Assembly: GCF_003029735.1 (NCBI RefSeq)
Contig: NZ_KZ686269.1
Span: 1 to 64,000, forward strand
DNA length: 64,000 bases
Reading direction: 5' to 3'
Origin: Pedobacter yulinensis
Lineage (GTDB): Bacteria > Bacteroidota > Bacteroidia > Sphingobacteriales > Sphingobacteriaceae
In this document: in pieces, positions 1 to 7,945 of the stretch
Numbering within the stretch: position 1 is the first letter of the stretch
How the letters are laid out: every line of letters begins with the position of its first letter
The notes under the pieces: generated by a model
Databases searched by the model: none
What the model was told of the DNA's origin: nothing
The model's input: only the letters and a program-made list of their open reading frames with translations
Program-made: the position numbers and the translations under genes

Positions 1-255
1 CTTCATCAAAAACGAAACTGTCGCTCTGTCACGCATATAGTAAATTTCCGGATTACCTCCGCGCCGTCTTCCGCTCTGCTGCGGCCGTCGCTGCGGTGAT
101 CCCAAGGGGAGAGGCTTCACCAAAAAACAAAGCTGTCGCGCTGTCACGGATATAGTAAATTTCCGGATTACCTCCGCGCCGTCTTCCGCTCTGCTGCGGC
201 CGTCGCTGCGGTGATCCCAAGGGGAGAGGCTTCATCAAAAAACGAAGCTGTCGCT
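1..255. repeat. 115-bp tandem repeat, about 2.2 copies, cut by window edge
   Basis: Two nearly identical units start at 1 and 115, and a third partial unit starts at 230. The period is 114-115 bp. Each unit begins with CTTCA(T/C)CAAAAA and contains a GC-rich core (CCGCTCTGCTGCGGCCGTCG) followed by CCCAAGGGGAGAGG. Copies differ at a few bases near their starts. The array runs off the left edge, so the copy number is unknown. Open frames across it merely echo the repeat and have no gene character. Confidence 0.9.
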
Positions 256-325
256 ATCGCGCCATTTTTTGTTTTCCTGCCCTTCCGCTTCAAGCCGCGC
301 CGGCTTGGCGAAATCGCCGTAAAAC

Positions 326-347
326 AAAAAACCCGACTGTCGTCGGG
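326..347 (-). terminator. Intrinsic terminator of tRNA-Ser
   Basis: On the minus strand a 6-bp stem CCCGAC/GTCGGG with a four-base loop is followed by TTTTTT. It lies 13 bases past the 3' end of tRNA-Ser. The plus strand also has a T-run at about 353-358, so it may act both ways. Confidence 0.75.
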
Positions 348-359
348 CTTCGTTTTTTG

Positions 360-447
360 TGGCGGAGAGTGAGGGATTCGAACCCCCGGACCTGTTACAG
401 TCAACAGTTTTCAAGACTGCCGCAATCGACCACTCTGCCAACTCTCC
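360..447 (-). tRNA. tRNA-Ser (anticodon UGA)
   Basis: Read on the minus strand, the acceptor arm GGAGAGT pairs with ACTCTCC, followed by G73 and an encoded CCA (complement of 360-362). The anticodon loop is CTTGAAA, giving UGA. A long variable arm typical of class II tRNAs and the T-loop GGTTCGAATCC are present. Length is 88 nt with CCA. Confidence 0.95.
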
Positions 448-451
448 GCCG

Positions 452-481
452 CAAAAGTACAAATACCGGGTAAATCTGCAA
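452..481 (-). promoter_or_regulatory. Promoter of tRNA-Ser (Bacteroidota -33/-7)
   Basis: The minus strand shows TTG (479-481), a 19-base spacer and TACTTTTG (452-459), matching the Bacteroidota consensus TTG-N19-21-TAnnTTTG. The tRNA begins five bases after the -7 box. Confidence 0.75.
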
Positions 482-547
482 ACTGCTGTGCTTATTTTTT
501 ATCTGTTTTTTGGTAAATGCTTCAGACAGAGCCCAAAAAAATCTCTT

Positions 548-1531
548 TTACCGCTTATCGCCAGCGGGAGCCGGCTTTTTGAAGACGTTAAAATTTGGCT
601 TGATGATTTTTACGCTGCGTTTTGACAGGTCAACGCTGGCATTCAATTCAAAACCAACCAGCAAAATCAGCGAGTTCAGGTACAACCAGATCATGATCAC
701 AATCAGCGTACCGATTGAGCCGTAAAGCTTGTTATAGGAACCAAAGTGGTTGATGTAAAATGAAAAACCCCACATGGTCAGAAACGCCAGGATCGTAGCC
801 AGCCAGGAGCCTGCACTAAAAAAGCGCCATTTCTTGGCATGCGCCGGGCCGTAGCGGTAAAGGATCGAAATGGTCGTGAAGTACAGTATGCCCAGAATTG
901 CCCAGCGTGTAAAATCAATCGCGTAGGTGGTCAGGCTCTCCTGTATGTCGAGTTCTTCCTTTAAAAAAGTAAGCAGAAATTCGCCGAAGGTCATGGCGGC
1001 AATACAGACGATCAGCGAAAACGCAATGACCAGCGTTAACACCAACGCTATAAACCGCTGGTGAAGCCAGGTACGCGTTTCAATAATTAATGAAGACTTG
1101 TTAAATGCCGACATCAGGTTCTGAACCCCGTTCGTAGCAAAAAACAAGGATAGAACAAAACCTACCGACAGCAACCTTCCGTTCTGCTTATTGATAATTT
1201 CATCCAGCGTGTCGCTGAAGGCCTCGAAAGCCGTATGGGGCAGGATCAGGACAATGAGCGACATCAGCTGCTTCTGGAAGCCGATCTCTTTCGGAATAAA
1301 CGGGATCAGGGTAAATAAAAAGATAATGCCCGGAAAAATGGCCAGCATAAAATTGTAAGCCAGGGAAGATGCCTTATTAACCAGCGAGTCCTTGCCAATC
1401 TCCTTGAAGAAAAACGTAGCAACTGTATAAAGCGGCAGCGGGCTGAACCCCGGCAGGACACAGTGTTTCGTCCAGTCGATGAACACAGTGTACAACCTGA
1501 TTTTTAACAATTGCCTGTGAACCCATTCCAT
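548..1531 (-). CDS. YihY/BrkB family inner-membrane protein
   Basis: This 327-residue protein has the YihY/virulence factor BrkB layout: a short cytoplasmic start, then about six hydrophobic helices. The family hallmark is visible near residues 45-80 (KASSLAYNFMLAIFPGIIF), as is the late helix pair ending in LLVGFELNAS. The biochemical role of the family is unsettled, and the old 'ribonuclease BN' label is wrong for it. It is the last gene of a tight minus-strand run (PASTA protein, mltG, thioesterase, this gene) with gaps of 1-8 bases, so it is probably co-transcribed. The tail is basic and cytoplasmic. The family call is firm; the function is not. Confidence 0.88.
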   Translation of the reverse strand: MEWVHRQLLKIRLYTVFIDWTKHCVLPGFSPLPLYTVATFFFKEIGKDSLVNKASSLAYNFMLAIFPGIIFLFTLIPFIPKEIGFQKQLMSLIVLILPHTAFEAFSDTLDEIINKQNGRLLSVGFVLSLFFATNGVQNLMSAFNKSSLIIETRTWLHQRFIALVLTLVIAFSLIVCIAAMTFGEFLLTFLKEELDIQESLTTYAIDFTRWAILGILYFTTISILYRYGPAHAKKWRFFSAGSWLATILAFLTMWGFSFYINHFGSYNKLYGSIGTLIVIMIWLYLNSLILLVGFELNASVDLSKRSVKIIKPNFNVFKKPAPAGDKR

Positions 1532-1539
1532 TTCTTGTC

Positions 1540-1947
1540 TTATTCGAAGTGTTTTTTAAGTCGCTCCAGAAAATCCTCAGGGGGCTGTGTAGGCTTGTTC
1601 TTTTCCATATCTACAAAAACAAGCGTCGTACTCCCCGCATTGATTAGCTCAGATTCCTCATTAAACAATTCATATTCGAAAAAGATGCGAACACCGGGGA
1701 ACTTTTTTAATGTCGTGGTTACAGTCAGTTCTTCATCGTATCTGGCAGGCTTGATGAATTTGCTGCTCAGCTCCAGCACAGGCAGCATGATGCCGCTTTC
1801 TTCCATCGATTTGTAAGTCATACCCAGGCTGCGCAGCATTTCTACACGGCCCACTTCGTAGTACTGGGCATAATTGCCATAGTACATGTAACCCATCTGG
1901 TCGGTCTCAGCGTAACGTACGCGGATTTTTGTGGAGTGGCTGTACAT
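1540..1947 (-). CDS. YbgC/FadM-type acyl-CoA thioesterase
   Basis: This 135-residue single hot-dog domain protein carries the 4-hydroxybenzoyl-CoA thioesterase signature: RYAETDQMGYMYYGNY at residues 11-26, with the catalytic-type Asp16. Such enzymes hydrolyse acyl-CoA thioesters in the cytoplasm. In proteobacteria YbgC is linked to the Tol-Pal envelope system. Here it starts one base after the mltG stop and is followed 8 bases later by the YihY gene. That context points to an envelope-associated lipid role, which is inferred. Length matches the family. Confidence 0.88.
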   Translation of the reverse strand: MYSHSTKIRVRYAETDQMGYMYYGNYAQYYEVGRVEMLRSLGMTYKSMEESGIMLPVLELSSKFIKPARYDEELTVTTTLKKFPGVRIFFEYELFNEESELINAGSTTLVFVDMEKNKPTQPPEDFLERLKKHFE

Positions 1948-1948
1948 T

Positions 1949-3007
1949 TTAACGGAAAATATTGCGCTGGTTTAGTGCCTCGCGGTATCTGCGCGCATTC
2001 TTTTCATGATCTTCCTTGTTTGTGGCAAAGGCATGGTAGCCTGAAAAATCTTCTTTTGCACACATATACAGGTAGTCATTGTCATCCCGGTTCAGTACCG
2101 CATCGATCGCGTTGATGCTTGGCATCATGATCGGCCCCGGTGGCAGGCCTGCATACCGGTACGTGTTGTAAGGTGAAGAGACTTTCAGAAGCGCGTTGGT
2201 TACCCGCTTAACCGTAAAATCATCGTTGGCAAATATCACCGTCGGGTCTGCCTGCAGCAGCATGCCCTTGTTTAGCCGGTTCAGGTACAACCCTGCAATA
2301 ATGGGCATTTCTTTGTCGAACAGGGCTTCTGCGTCTACGATTGATGCCAGAATGCTGACCTGTACCTGGCTCAGATTCAGTGCTTTTGCCTTTTGTTTGC
2401 GTTCGGCAGTCCAGAACTTGTCGTACTCTTTCTGCATGCGGTCAAAAAATTCAGGAGCAGAAATATTCCAGTACATTTCGTATGTATTGGGGATGAACAG
2501 GGTATAAATATTCTCCTGGTCAAAACCGTATTTGCCGATCAGTTCGGTCGAGTCAAGCATGCTGATGAAGGTAAGCGAATCGGGCTCGAGGTTGTTAGCA
2601 AGGTAAGCAGCAAAATTTTCTTTTTTGCGGATGTTCTGGAATTTGAGTTTAACCGGCTCCTGGTTGCCTGCCTTGATCATGTTGATGAGTGCCCGGTTTG
2701 TCATTCCTTTTTTCAGCCGGTAACGCCCTGGTTTGATATTTGGTTTCAGGTTCATCTTCGCTGCTGCGGCTTCAAAGCTTTCCTCGTCTTTGAGAATCTG
2801 CTGCATGCGGATGTCTTTCAGTACATCATCATAATCATATCCTGTGCGCACATAAAGGAATTTCTGACTGTCGGTCACATTGCCGGCAAAATAAGTTTTG
2901 TAGAGCTTAAGTCCGAAGTAGCCTCCCACAACCAGTACAAGCAGTACAGCCGCGAAGAGGATTTTGATTTTGGTGTTTGGTTTTTTCGGTTGTTCCGTAT
3001 GGGTCAT
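1949..3007 (-). CDS. mltG: Endolytic peptidoglycan transglycosylase MltG
   Basis: This 352-residue protein has one N-terminal membrane anchor (about 16-36), a LysM-like region and the YceG/MltG catalytic domain. MltG cleaves nascent glycan strands in the periplasm and is thought to set strand length. The catalytic motif reads ASIVDAE at 221-227. E227 aligns with the catalytic Glu218 of E. coli MltG; the preceding Glu of the IEKE motif is Asp here, which is not the catalytic position. Downstream family motifs LQADPTV, YNTYRYAGLPPGPI and FATN are intact. It lies 8 bases after the PASTA gene. Confidence 0.93.
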   Translation of the reverse strand: MTHTEQPKKPNTKIKILFAAVLLVLVVGGYFGLKLYKTYFAGNVTDSQKFLYVRTGYDYDDVLKDIRMQQILKDEESFEAAAAKMNLKPNIKPGRYRLKKGMTNRALINMIKAGNQEPVKLKFQNIRKKENFAAYLANNLEPDSLTFISMLDSTELIGKYGFDQENIYTLFIPNTYEMYWNISAPEFFDRMQKEYDKFWTAERKQKAKALNLSQVQVSILASIVDAEALFDKEMPIIAGLYLNRLNKGMLLQADPTVIFANDDFTVKRVTNALLKVSSPYNTYRYAGLPPGPIMMPSINAIDAVLNRDDNDYLYMCAKEDFSGYHAFATNKEDHEKNARRYREALNQRNIFR

Positions 3008-3015
3008 AAATGCTG

Positions 3016-3780
3016 CTATTGTTGTTTGAGGGTAATATTGATCCGGGTTCCGATCGGCACCTTGCTCAGGGAATCGGTCAGTTCAGGATCCTGTTTAACG
3101 ATGACTGCCGTAGCGCTGTCGGTAACTTCGCCTTCGTAGGTAATGGTTCCCAGTGTCAGCATGGAGCCCTTTAAAGAAAATAACGCTTCGTCTTTGGTCA
3201 GGCCCACCAGTGACGGGATGTCGATCTCTTCGTTTCCGCGGCCATCGCCCAGAACAAAGTCAATTCGCGAGCCTTTGGGCAGGATCTCGCCGGCGCGGAT
3301 CGGCTGACCGCCGAAACGGGCTTCAAGTACCACATCGCGGCTTACGTCTGCGCGGTAAGAAGTATCGCCCATTTTAAGGCCATACCCGGCAATAATGGCC
3401 TGCACTTCGCGCAGCGACTTAAATTCGACCTCCGGGAATTTGACGTTAGGCGCCTGCCCGGTATTGATCGTCAGGTAAATGGTCCGGTTGTCCTTGACGA
3501 ATGTGCTCGCGTCAGGATCCTGGTCTATCACAATACCCGGCGGCTTATCCATAATAAAAACAGAGTCTACTTCATACCGCAGTCCCAGTTCTTCCAGTTT
3601 GGCCACTGCCTGCGAAAAATTAAGGCCTTTGAGCGCCGGGACATTCAGCCCTTCGCCATGTTTGGTATAAAAACGCAGGCTGTAAAAAGCGATGAACAGT
3701 AAAACCAGAACGGTAGCCAGGGCAGCCAGGATGTTGTTTCTGAAAGATTTTGTTTTTAAATACTCTACGAATTTTGACAT
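3016..3780 (-). CDS. Membrane-anchored protein with three PASTA domains
   Basis: This 254-residue protein has a single transmembrane helix (about 17-37) and then three PASTA repeats (about 45-110, 112-182 and 185-254), each with the pattern VPxLxGL...A...L...G. PASTA domains in penicillin-binding proteins and PknB-type kinases bind peptidoglycan fragments or muropeptides. No kinase or transpeptidase domain is attached, so it may be a periplasmic wall-binding scaffold. It is first in the minus-strand operon with mltG and is divergent from ddl. A -7-like TAAATTTG lies on the minus strand at 3810-3817, though no good -33 TTG was seen. Confidence 0.9.
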   Translation of the reverse strand: MSKFVEYLKTKSFRNNILAALATVLVLLFIAFYSLRFYTKHGEGLNVPALKGLNFSQAVAKLEELGLRYEVDSVFIMDKPPGIVIDQDPDASTFVKDNRTIYLTINTGQAPNVKFPEVEFKSLREVQAIIAGYGLKMGDTSYRADVSRDVVLEARFGGQPIRAGEILPKGSRIDFVLGDGRGNEEIDIPSLVGLTKDEALFSLKGSMLTLGTITYEGEVTDSATAVIVKQDPELTDSLSKVPIGTRINITLKQQ

Positions 3781-3983
3781 TAAACTGCTTTTTTTCCTTT
3801 TCTGAAGTCCAAATTTAGGCTAAAATTATTTATCCCGTCTAAAAACCGAACTGCTCCAAGTAATTTATATTTTTGAAACCAAATAAGTAACCAGCAATTT
3901 TTAGCCCAATTTAACGGGGTGCTGCAAGCTTTGCCGCCCGGCCGCAGCAAAGGTGCATTACACGCCCGGCACAACAGCCAATT

Positions 3984-4970
3984 ATGAAGAAAGTCATAGC
4001 CCTGCTTACCGGCGGCACCACCGGAGAATGGGTGGTGTCTGTAAAAAGCGCCGCCACCATTGCCCAGAACCTCGATCCGGCGCGTTTCGAAGTATATAAG
4101 ATCATGCTCAGTCAGCAAGGCTGGTTTTACGAACCTGCCGACTCGCTGAAGATCGAAGTTGACCGCAACGATTTTTCGCTGACCCTGGAAGGAAGAAAGA
4201 TCCGGTTCGACGGTGTTTTCATCGCCATACATGGATCGCCGGGCGAAGACGGCAAATTGCAGGGCTACTTCGACATGCTTGATATTCCCTATACCACCTG
4301 CGATGCGCTTACGTCGGCCATTACCATGAACAAAGGTTATACGAAAGCAATTGTCCGCGACCTGGAAGAACTGTTCGTAGCCGAATCGGTTCAATTGCTG
4401 CAGCCCGAAGGCGCCGCGGCACGTGTGCAGGAGCGGCTTAAACTGCCGTATTTCGTTAAACCAAACAATGGCGGCAGCAGTATTGGCATGAGTAAGGTGA
4501 AAACCGATCGTGAGTTGCAACCTGCACTTGAAAAAGCGTTTAAAGAAGACAGCCAGGTACTGGTCGAGGAATTTGTTTCCGGCAGGGAATTCTCGGTCGG
4601 TGTGTTTCGCAGCCAGGGAACCATCCGCGTGCTGCCGGCTACAGAGGTCATCCCTGCAAACGAATTTTTTGATTTTGAGGCCAAATACACGCCCGGCGCA
4701 ACTGAAGAAATTACACCCGGGCGTATGAGCGAGGAAGAGCGCGCGCGTGTAGAACGGATCGTGACAGGGGTCTACGAGCGCCTGAACTGCCGTGGAATTG
4801 TTCGCATTGACTATTTCCTGGAAGAAACGACGGGTAATTTTTATTTTATCGAGATCAATACCATACCAGGCCAGACCATAACCAGTTTTATTCCTCAGCA
4901 AGTCGCGGCCATGGGTGTGCCGCTTACGGCCTTCTACACCGAACTGCTCGATGAAACAATAGGCCGGTAG
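3984..4970 (+). CDS. ddl: D-alanine--D-alanine ligase
   Basis: This 328-residue ATP-grasp ligase joins two D-Ala in the cytoplasm for peptidoglycan precursors. The family motifs are visible: HGSPGEDG near residue 75, MNKGYTK near 115, KPNNGGSSIGMSKV near 160, the DFEAKYTPGATEEITPG loop, and RIDYF...IEINTIPGQT near the end carrying the metal ligands. Length is typical of DdlA/B. It is divergent from the PASTA-mltG operon across about 200 bases, making this a peptidoglycan locus. A bidirectional terminator follows. The start is supported by homology of the first residues (KKVIALLTGG). A long antisense frame over this gene is a shadow. Confidence 0.95.
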   Translation: MKKVIALLTGGTTGEWVVSVKSAATIAQNLDPARFEVYKIMLSQQGWFYEPADSLKIEVDRNDFSLTLEGRKIRFDGVFIAIHGSPGEDGKLQGYFDMLDIPYTTCDALTSAITMNKGYTKAIVRDLEELFVAESVQLLQPEGAAARVQERLKLPYFVKPNNGGSSIGMSKVKTDRELQPALEKAFKEDSQVLVEEFVSGREFSVGVFRSQGTIRVLPATEVIPANEFFDFEAKYTPGATEEITPGRMSEEERARVERIVTGVYERLNCRGIVRIDYFLEETTGNFYFIEINTIPGQTITSFIPQQVAAMGVPLTAFYTELLDETIGR

Positions 4971-5031
4971 GCAAAAGCGACGCGCTGTGAAGCTTAAGTT
5001 TCGGCTAACGCCCGATGCGCGGTAAAATCAT

Positions 5032-5064
5032 AAAAAAGGGGCTGCCTGTGGCAGCCCCTTTTTT
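5032..5064. terminator. Bidirectional terminator between ddl and the MATE gene
   Basis: A perfect 9-bp stem GGGGCTGCC/GGCAGCCCC with loop TGT is flanked by AAAAAA and TTTTTT, so it works on both strands. It sits directly against the stop codon of the convergent MATE gene. Confidence 0.92.
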
Positions 5065-5065
5065 A

Positions 5066-6490
5066 TCAGACCTGGGTGGTCTTCCACCTGCCACGCTTAA
5101 ACAGGATGTAAGCGGCGATGGCAATACCTGCCTCGGCCACGGGGATAGCAATGAACACGCCCCTCGGGCCCATGTCCAGGTATTTGGCCAGGAAATAAGC
5201 AAATGGAATCTGGAATGCCCAGAATGCAACAACGTTTACCCAGGTTGGCGTCCAGGTGTCGCCGGCACCATTAAAAGTACTGATGAGTACCATACCGATC
5301 CCGTAAATAATGAAGCCGATACTCATGATGCGCAGGGCCTCGGCGGCGATCGCCCTTACCTGCTCATCTTCGGTAAAGAAACCTACGAACAGATGGCCGC
5401 AGGTCAGGAACAATGCAGAGACAACCGCCATAAATACAACGGTATAACCCATGGTTTTCATGACAGACTCTTCTGCACGATCCACCCGTTTTGCACCCAG
5501 GTTCTGGCCAACCAGCGTAGCTGCCGCGTTGCTGAGGCCCCAGGCAGGGAGCATACAGAACATCATGAGCCGCAATGCGGTCTGGTAACCTGCCGAGCCG
5601 TGGTCGCCGCCGGTGGTGGCAACCAGCTGCGCGAGGAAGATCCAGCTGCAGGAGGCAATAACGAATTGAAACACGCCTGGCGCGGCAATTTTCAGGATCT
5701 GGCCAACCAGGCTGAAGTCGGGCAGTATCTGGCGCAGTTTAACCTTTAATCTTCCATTCGAACCGAACAAACAGAACAATTGGTAGACAACACCCAGCCC
5801 GCGACCGAATGTTGTTGCCCAGGCCGCACCCTCCAGCCCCATGGCGGGAACCGGACCCAGCCCGTTAATGAGCAGGGGGCAGAGGATGATGTTCGCAATG
5901 TTGGCGATCCACAGGCTCTTCATGGCGATAGCTGCATTGCCTGCACCGCGAAAAATTCCGTTAATCAGGAACAGCAGTACAATGAACATGGTACTGCCCA
6001 TCATGATTCGGGTGAAGGTCTGTCCATGGTCGGCGGCACTCTCGCTTGCGCCCATCAGCAGCAGGATGTCTTTTGCGAAGATCATTCCGAGAATGCTGAT
6101 CGGCAGGTTGATCACAATGGCGATCAGAATGGCCTGCATGCCTGATTTCCCGGCCTGTTCGGGATTTTTTTCGCCAACACGACGTGCAACAACTGCGGTT
6201 GCAGCCATACTGATGCCCATGGCGATTGAGTAGATAACGGTCAGAACCGATTCGGTAAGCCCGACGGTCTGAATGGCCAGGCTGCTGTGCTCCAGGTGAC
6301 CTACAAAATAAAGGTCTACCAGCGCGAAAACAGATTCCATGATCATTTCCAGCATCATGGGAATGGCCAGCAATACAATGGCGCGGCGAATACCGATTGC
6401 AGTCAGGTCGGTTTCTTCGCCTTTGAGCGATTGTTTGAGCAACGCAAAAAATGAGGACACTTTGCCTTGCGACTTTGAATTAATTGTCAT
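5066..6490 (-). CDS. MATE family efflux transporter
   Basis: This 474-residue inner-membrane protein with about 12 helices is arranged as two similar halves, as in NorM/DinF multidrug and toxin extruders, which export cationic compounds using Na+ or H+. Visible family features include IPMMLEMIMESVFALVDLYFVGHL near the start of half one, the GAGNAAIAMKSLWIANI stretch, and QNLGAKRVDRAEESV plus FNGAGDTWTPTWVN in half two. It is monocistronic: a terminator abuts its stop, and about 240 bases of leader and promoter region lie upstream. That leader holds a perfect 16-bp inverted repeat that could bind a local regulator. Substrate is unknown. Confidence 0.92.
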   Translation of the reverse strand: MTINSKSQGKVSSFFALLKQSLKGEETDLTAIGIRRAIVLLAIPMMLEMIMESVFALVDLYFVGHLEHSSLAIQTVGLTESVLTVIYSIAMGISMAATAVVARRVGEKNPEQAGKSGMQAILIAIVINLPISILGMIFAKDILLLMGASESAADHGQTFTRIMMGSTMFIVLLFLINGIFRGAGNAAIAMKSLWIANIANIILCPLLINGLGPVPAMGLEGAAWATTFGRGLGVVYQLFCLFGSNGRLKVKLRQILPDFSLVGQILKIAAPGVFQFVIASCSWIFLAQLVATTGGDHGSAGYQTALRLMMFCMLPAWGLSNAAATLVGQNLGAKRVDRAEESVMKTMGYTVVFMAVVSALFLTCGHLFVGFFTEDEQVRAIAAEALRIMSIGFIIYGIGMVLISTFNGAGDTWTPTWVNVVAFWAFQIPFAYFLAKYLDMGPRGVFIAIPVAEAGIAIAAYILFKRGRWKTTQV

Positions 6491-6527
6491 AACGGGGGGA
6501 TGTTAAATAAATAAAAAATGAATACCA

Positions 6528-6543
6528 GATACAGTGCTGTATC
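6528..6543. promoter_or_regulatory. Palindrome upstream of the MATE gene, possible operator
   Basis: GATACAG-TG-CTGTATC is a perfect 7+2+7 inverted repeat centred about 45 bases before the MATE start codon. Its size suits a TetR- or MarR-type dimer site, and no T-run follows it. No regulator gene is adjacent. Confidence 0.35.
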
Positions 6544-6732
6544 CGGGAACGGTGGTAGTGGGGAGTAGTCCTCGGCTGGTCAGAACCTGAAACGGACTGC
6601 AAATACTTTCATGGGTATTGCGGTTTTAGCGATGCGAACTTAGGACAAAAATCCTAAAACAGGAAAAAAAAGTTCAACTTTCTGACTTTTGATGCAACCA
6701 AAGTCAGGATTTGAGGCGCTTTGCAGGCGACT

Positions 6733-7152
6733 TCAGATGGCGTAGGCAGCAATCATTTCTGGGCTTACGGCGCAGCCGCGGCCGGTTTTGATGTCGATCA
6801 TGACATAATCGAACCAGCCATCTGAGGCTACTTTGCCTGTTTTTTTATTAACAATTTCAAATTGTACCCGGCAGCCTTTTTCATTCATGGTTACGATACC
6901 CGTGCGTATAATCAGGGCATCGCCCAGCATCAGCGGGCGTTTGAAATTGACCATTGCCGTTTTGACTACCCAGCCGTAGCCATTTTCAAGGAAGTGCTCC
7001 ATAGGCATGTGGTAGTCCTTTTCCATCTGTTCATAGCGGGCGGCCAGTACATAATCAAAGTACCTGCTGTTGTGCACATGGTTAAACATGTCGATATCGT
7101 CGGGGCGCACGCGCAGCTCACTTTCAAAAATGCTGTATTGGTTTTTTTCCAT
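6733..7152 (-). CDS. Hot-dog fold acyl-CoA thioesterase
   Basis: This 139-residue hot-dog protein has the 4HBT pattern RPDDIDMFNHVHNSRYFDYVL: the catalytic-type Asp followed by the NH-N turn seen in acyl-CoA and acyl-ACP thioesterases. An upstream in-frame extension to 7494 is rejected because it is rich in Cys, Pro and Arg and does not resemble the family. The start at 7152 (MEKNQYSIFES) gives normal family length. A good -7 box, TATCTTTG on the minus strand (7159-7166), ends only six bases before this ATG, so the mRNA may be leaderless or nearly so. Only distantly similar to the thioesterase at 1540. Physiological substrate unknown. Confidence 0.85.
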   Translation of the reverse strand: MEKNQYSIFESELRVRPDDIDMFNHVHNSRYFDYVLAARYEQMEKDYHMPMEHFLENGYGWVVKTAMVNFKRPLMLGDALIIRTGIVTMNEKGCRVQFEIVNKKTGKVASDGWFDYVMIDIKTGRGCAVSPEMIAAYAI

Positions 7153-7476
7153 GGTGCACAAAGATAGGCCGATTTTTTCATGCTTGTAGCGTGAGCGCCT
7201 GCATTGGCATGCCATGCGGCAGGAAAGCCGGCATAACATACTCAACAACGGGCGGCATGGTCGCCAGAAGCTTTCCCGGATGGGGGAATGGTGGTTTCCC
7301 GCAGGGCCTGCTGTTGCTAAACCCGGGCGGCGCGGGCACGAAGCGCAGCGGAGTAAAGCAAAGCACGGGGCTGCCGGCCGCCACAGGCAGTGTTCGCTCA
7401 TTTCCAGGAAAAGGAGGATCTTTAGGCAGGTATTTAAAGTTGTATGCAGGCAGCGGTACTTAAAAACAAAAAGCAG
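7153..7476. other. Intergenic stretch without a recognisable gene
   Basis: Between the thioesterase and the rpsO promoter the sequence is GC-rich, with a 10-bp palindrome TGGCATGCCA near 7204-7216 and a GC-rich patch around 7327-7385. Open frames on both strands lack ribosome sites and family resemblance. I see no RNA gene or known element here. Confidence 0.5.
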
Positions 7477-7507
7477 TTGCAAGTGATGGGGCAATGCTTT
7501 ATCTTTG
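7477..7507 (+). promoter_or_regulatory. Promoter of rpsO
   Basis: TTG (7477-7479), a 20-base spacer and TATCTTTG (7500-7507) match the Bacteroidota consensus closely. It lies about 44 bases before the rpsO start, leaving room for an A/T-rich leader. Confidence 0.75.
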
Positions 7508-7550
7508 CACCCTAATTAATTAATTTTTATCGCTTTAATATTATTCAAGA

Positions 7551-7829
7551 ATGTATTTGAGTTCAGAAAAGAAAGCCGAGATTTTTAAAACTCACGGCGG
7601 CTTAGAGACCAACACGGGTTCAGCTGAAGGCCAGGTTGCATTGTTTACCTACCGGATTGCTCACTTAACCGAGCACCTGAAGAAAAACCGCAAGGATTTC
7701 TCTACACAGTTATCGCTACAGAAGCTCGTTGGTAAACGCCGCGCGATTCTTGCCTATCTGTTTAAAAAAGATATTGAGCGCTACCGTGCTATCATCAAAG
7801 CTTTGTCGCTGAGGGATATCATAAAGTAA
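7551..7829 (+). CDS. rpsO: 30S ribosomal protein S15
   Basis: This 92-residue primary 16S rRNA-binding protein of the 30S platform carries the S15 signature: THGGLETNTGSAEGQVALFTYRI, LTEHLKKNRKDFSTQLSLQKLVGKRRAILAYLFKKD and the C-terminal ERYRAIIKAL. It is a few residues longer than the usual 89. A strong promoter precedes it and an intrinsic terminator follows. The rpsO-pnp order is conserved widely in bacteria, and S15 and PNPase expression are often linked. Confidence 0.97.
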   Translation: MYLSSEKKAEIFKTHGGLETNTGSAEGQVALFTYRIAHLTEHLKKNRKDFSTQLSLQKLVGKRRAILAYLFKKDIERYRAIIKALSLRDIIK

Positions 7830-7846
7830 TCGCAATATTATCAAAC

Positions 7847-7876
7847 AAAAGCCATTCTTTCGGGAATGGCTTTTTA
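7847..7876 (+). terminator. Terminator of rpsO
   Basis: Stem GCCATTC/GAATGGC (7851-7857, 7864-7870) with loop TTTCGG, flanked by AAAA and followed by TTTTTA. Readthrough into pnp is possible, since no convincing -33 box was seen for a separate pnp promoter. Confidence 0.85.
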
Positions 7877-7945
7877 TTTTTGCAAACAAAAATTACCACA
7901 TAACCGGTGTGCAGAAAAGAGGAAACACGCCATAATTATTTTTAA

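Noticed and set aside
1949..3007. MltG with Asp in the IEKE motif, suspected of lacking its catalytic Glu
   Set aside because: Counting along E. coli MltG shows that the catalytic residue is the second Glu (218), which is kept here as E227. The changed residue is the non-catalytic first Glu.
3780..4901. Long minus-strand open frame of 373 codons across ddl
   Set aside because: It is antisense to a clear D-Ala-D-Ala ligase, has no recognisable domain and starts without a ribosome site. Shadow of codon bias in ddl.
7191..7486. Two overlapping 90-codon plus-strand frames before rpsO
   Set aside because: They lie in GC-rich noncoding sequence, overlap each other in different frames and one crosses the rpsO promoter region; no ribosome site.
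7871..7890. TATTTTTG at 7875-7882 as a separate pnp promoter
   Set aside because: It is formed by the T-run of the rpsO terminator, and no TTG lies at the right spacing upstream. Possible but not supported.
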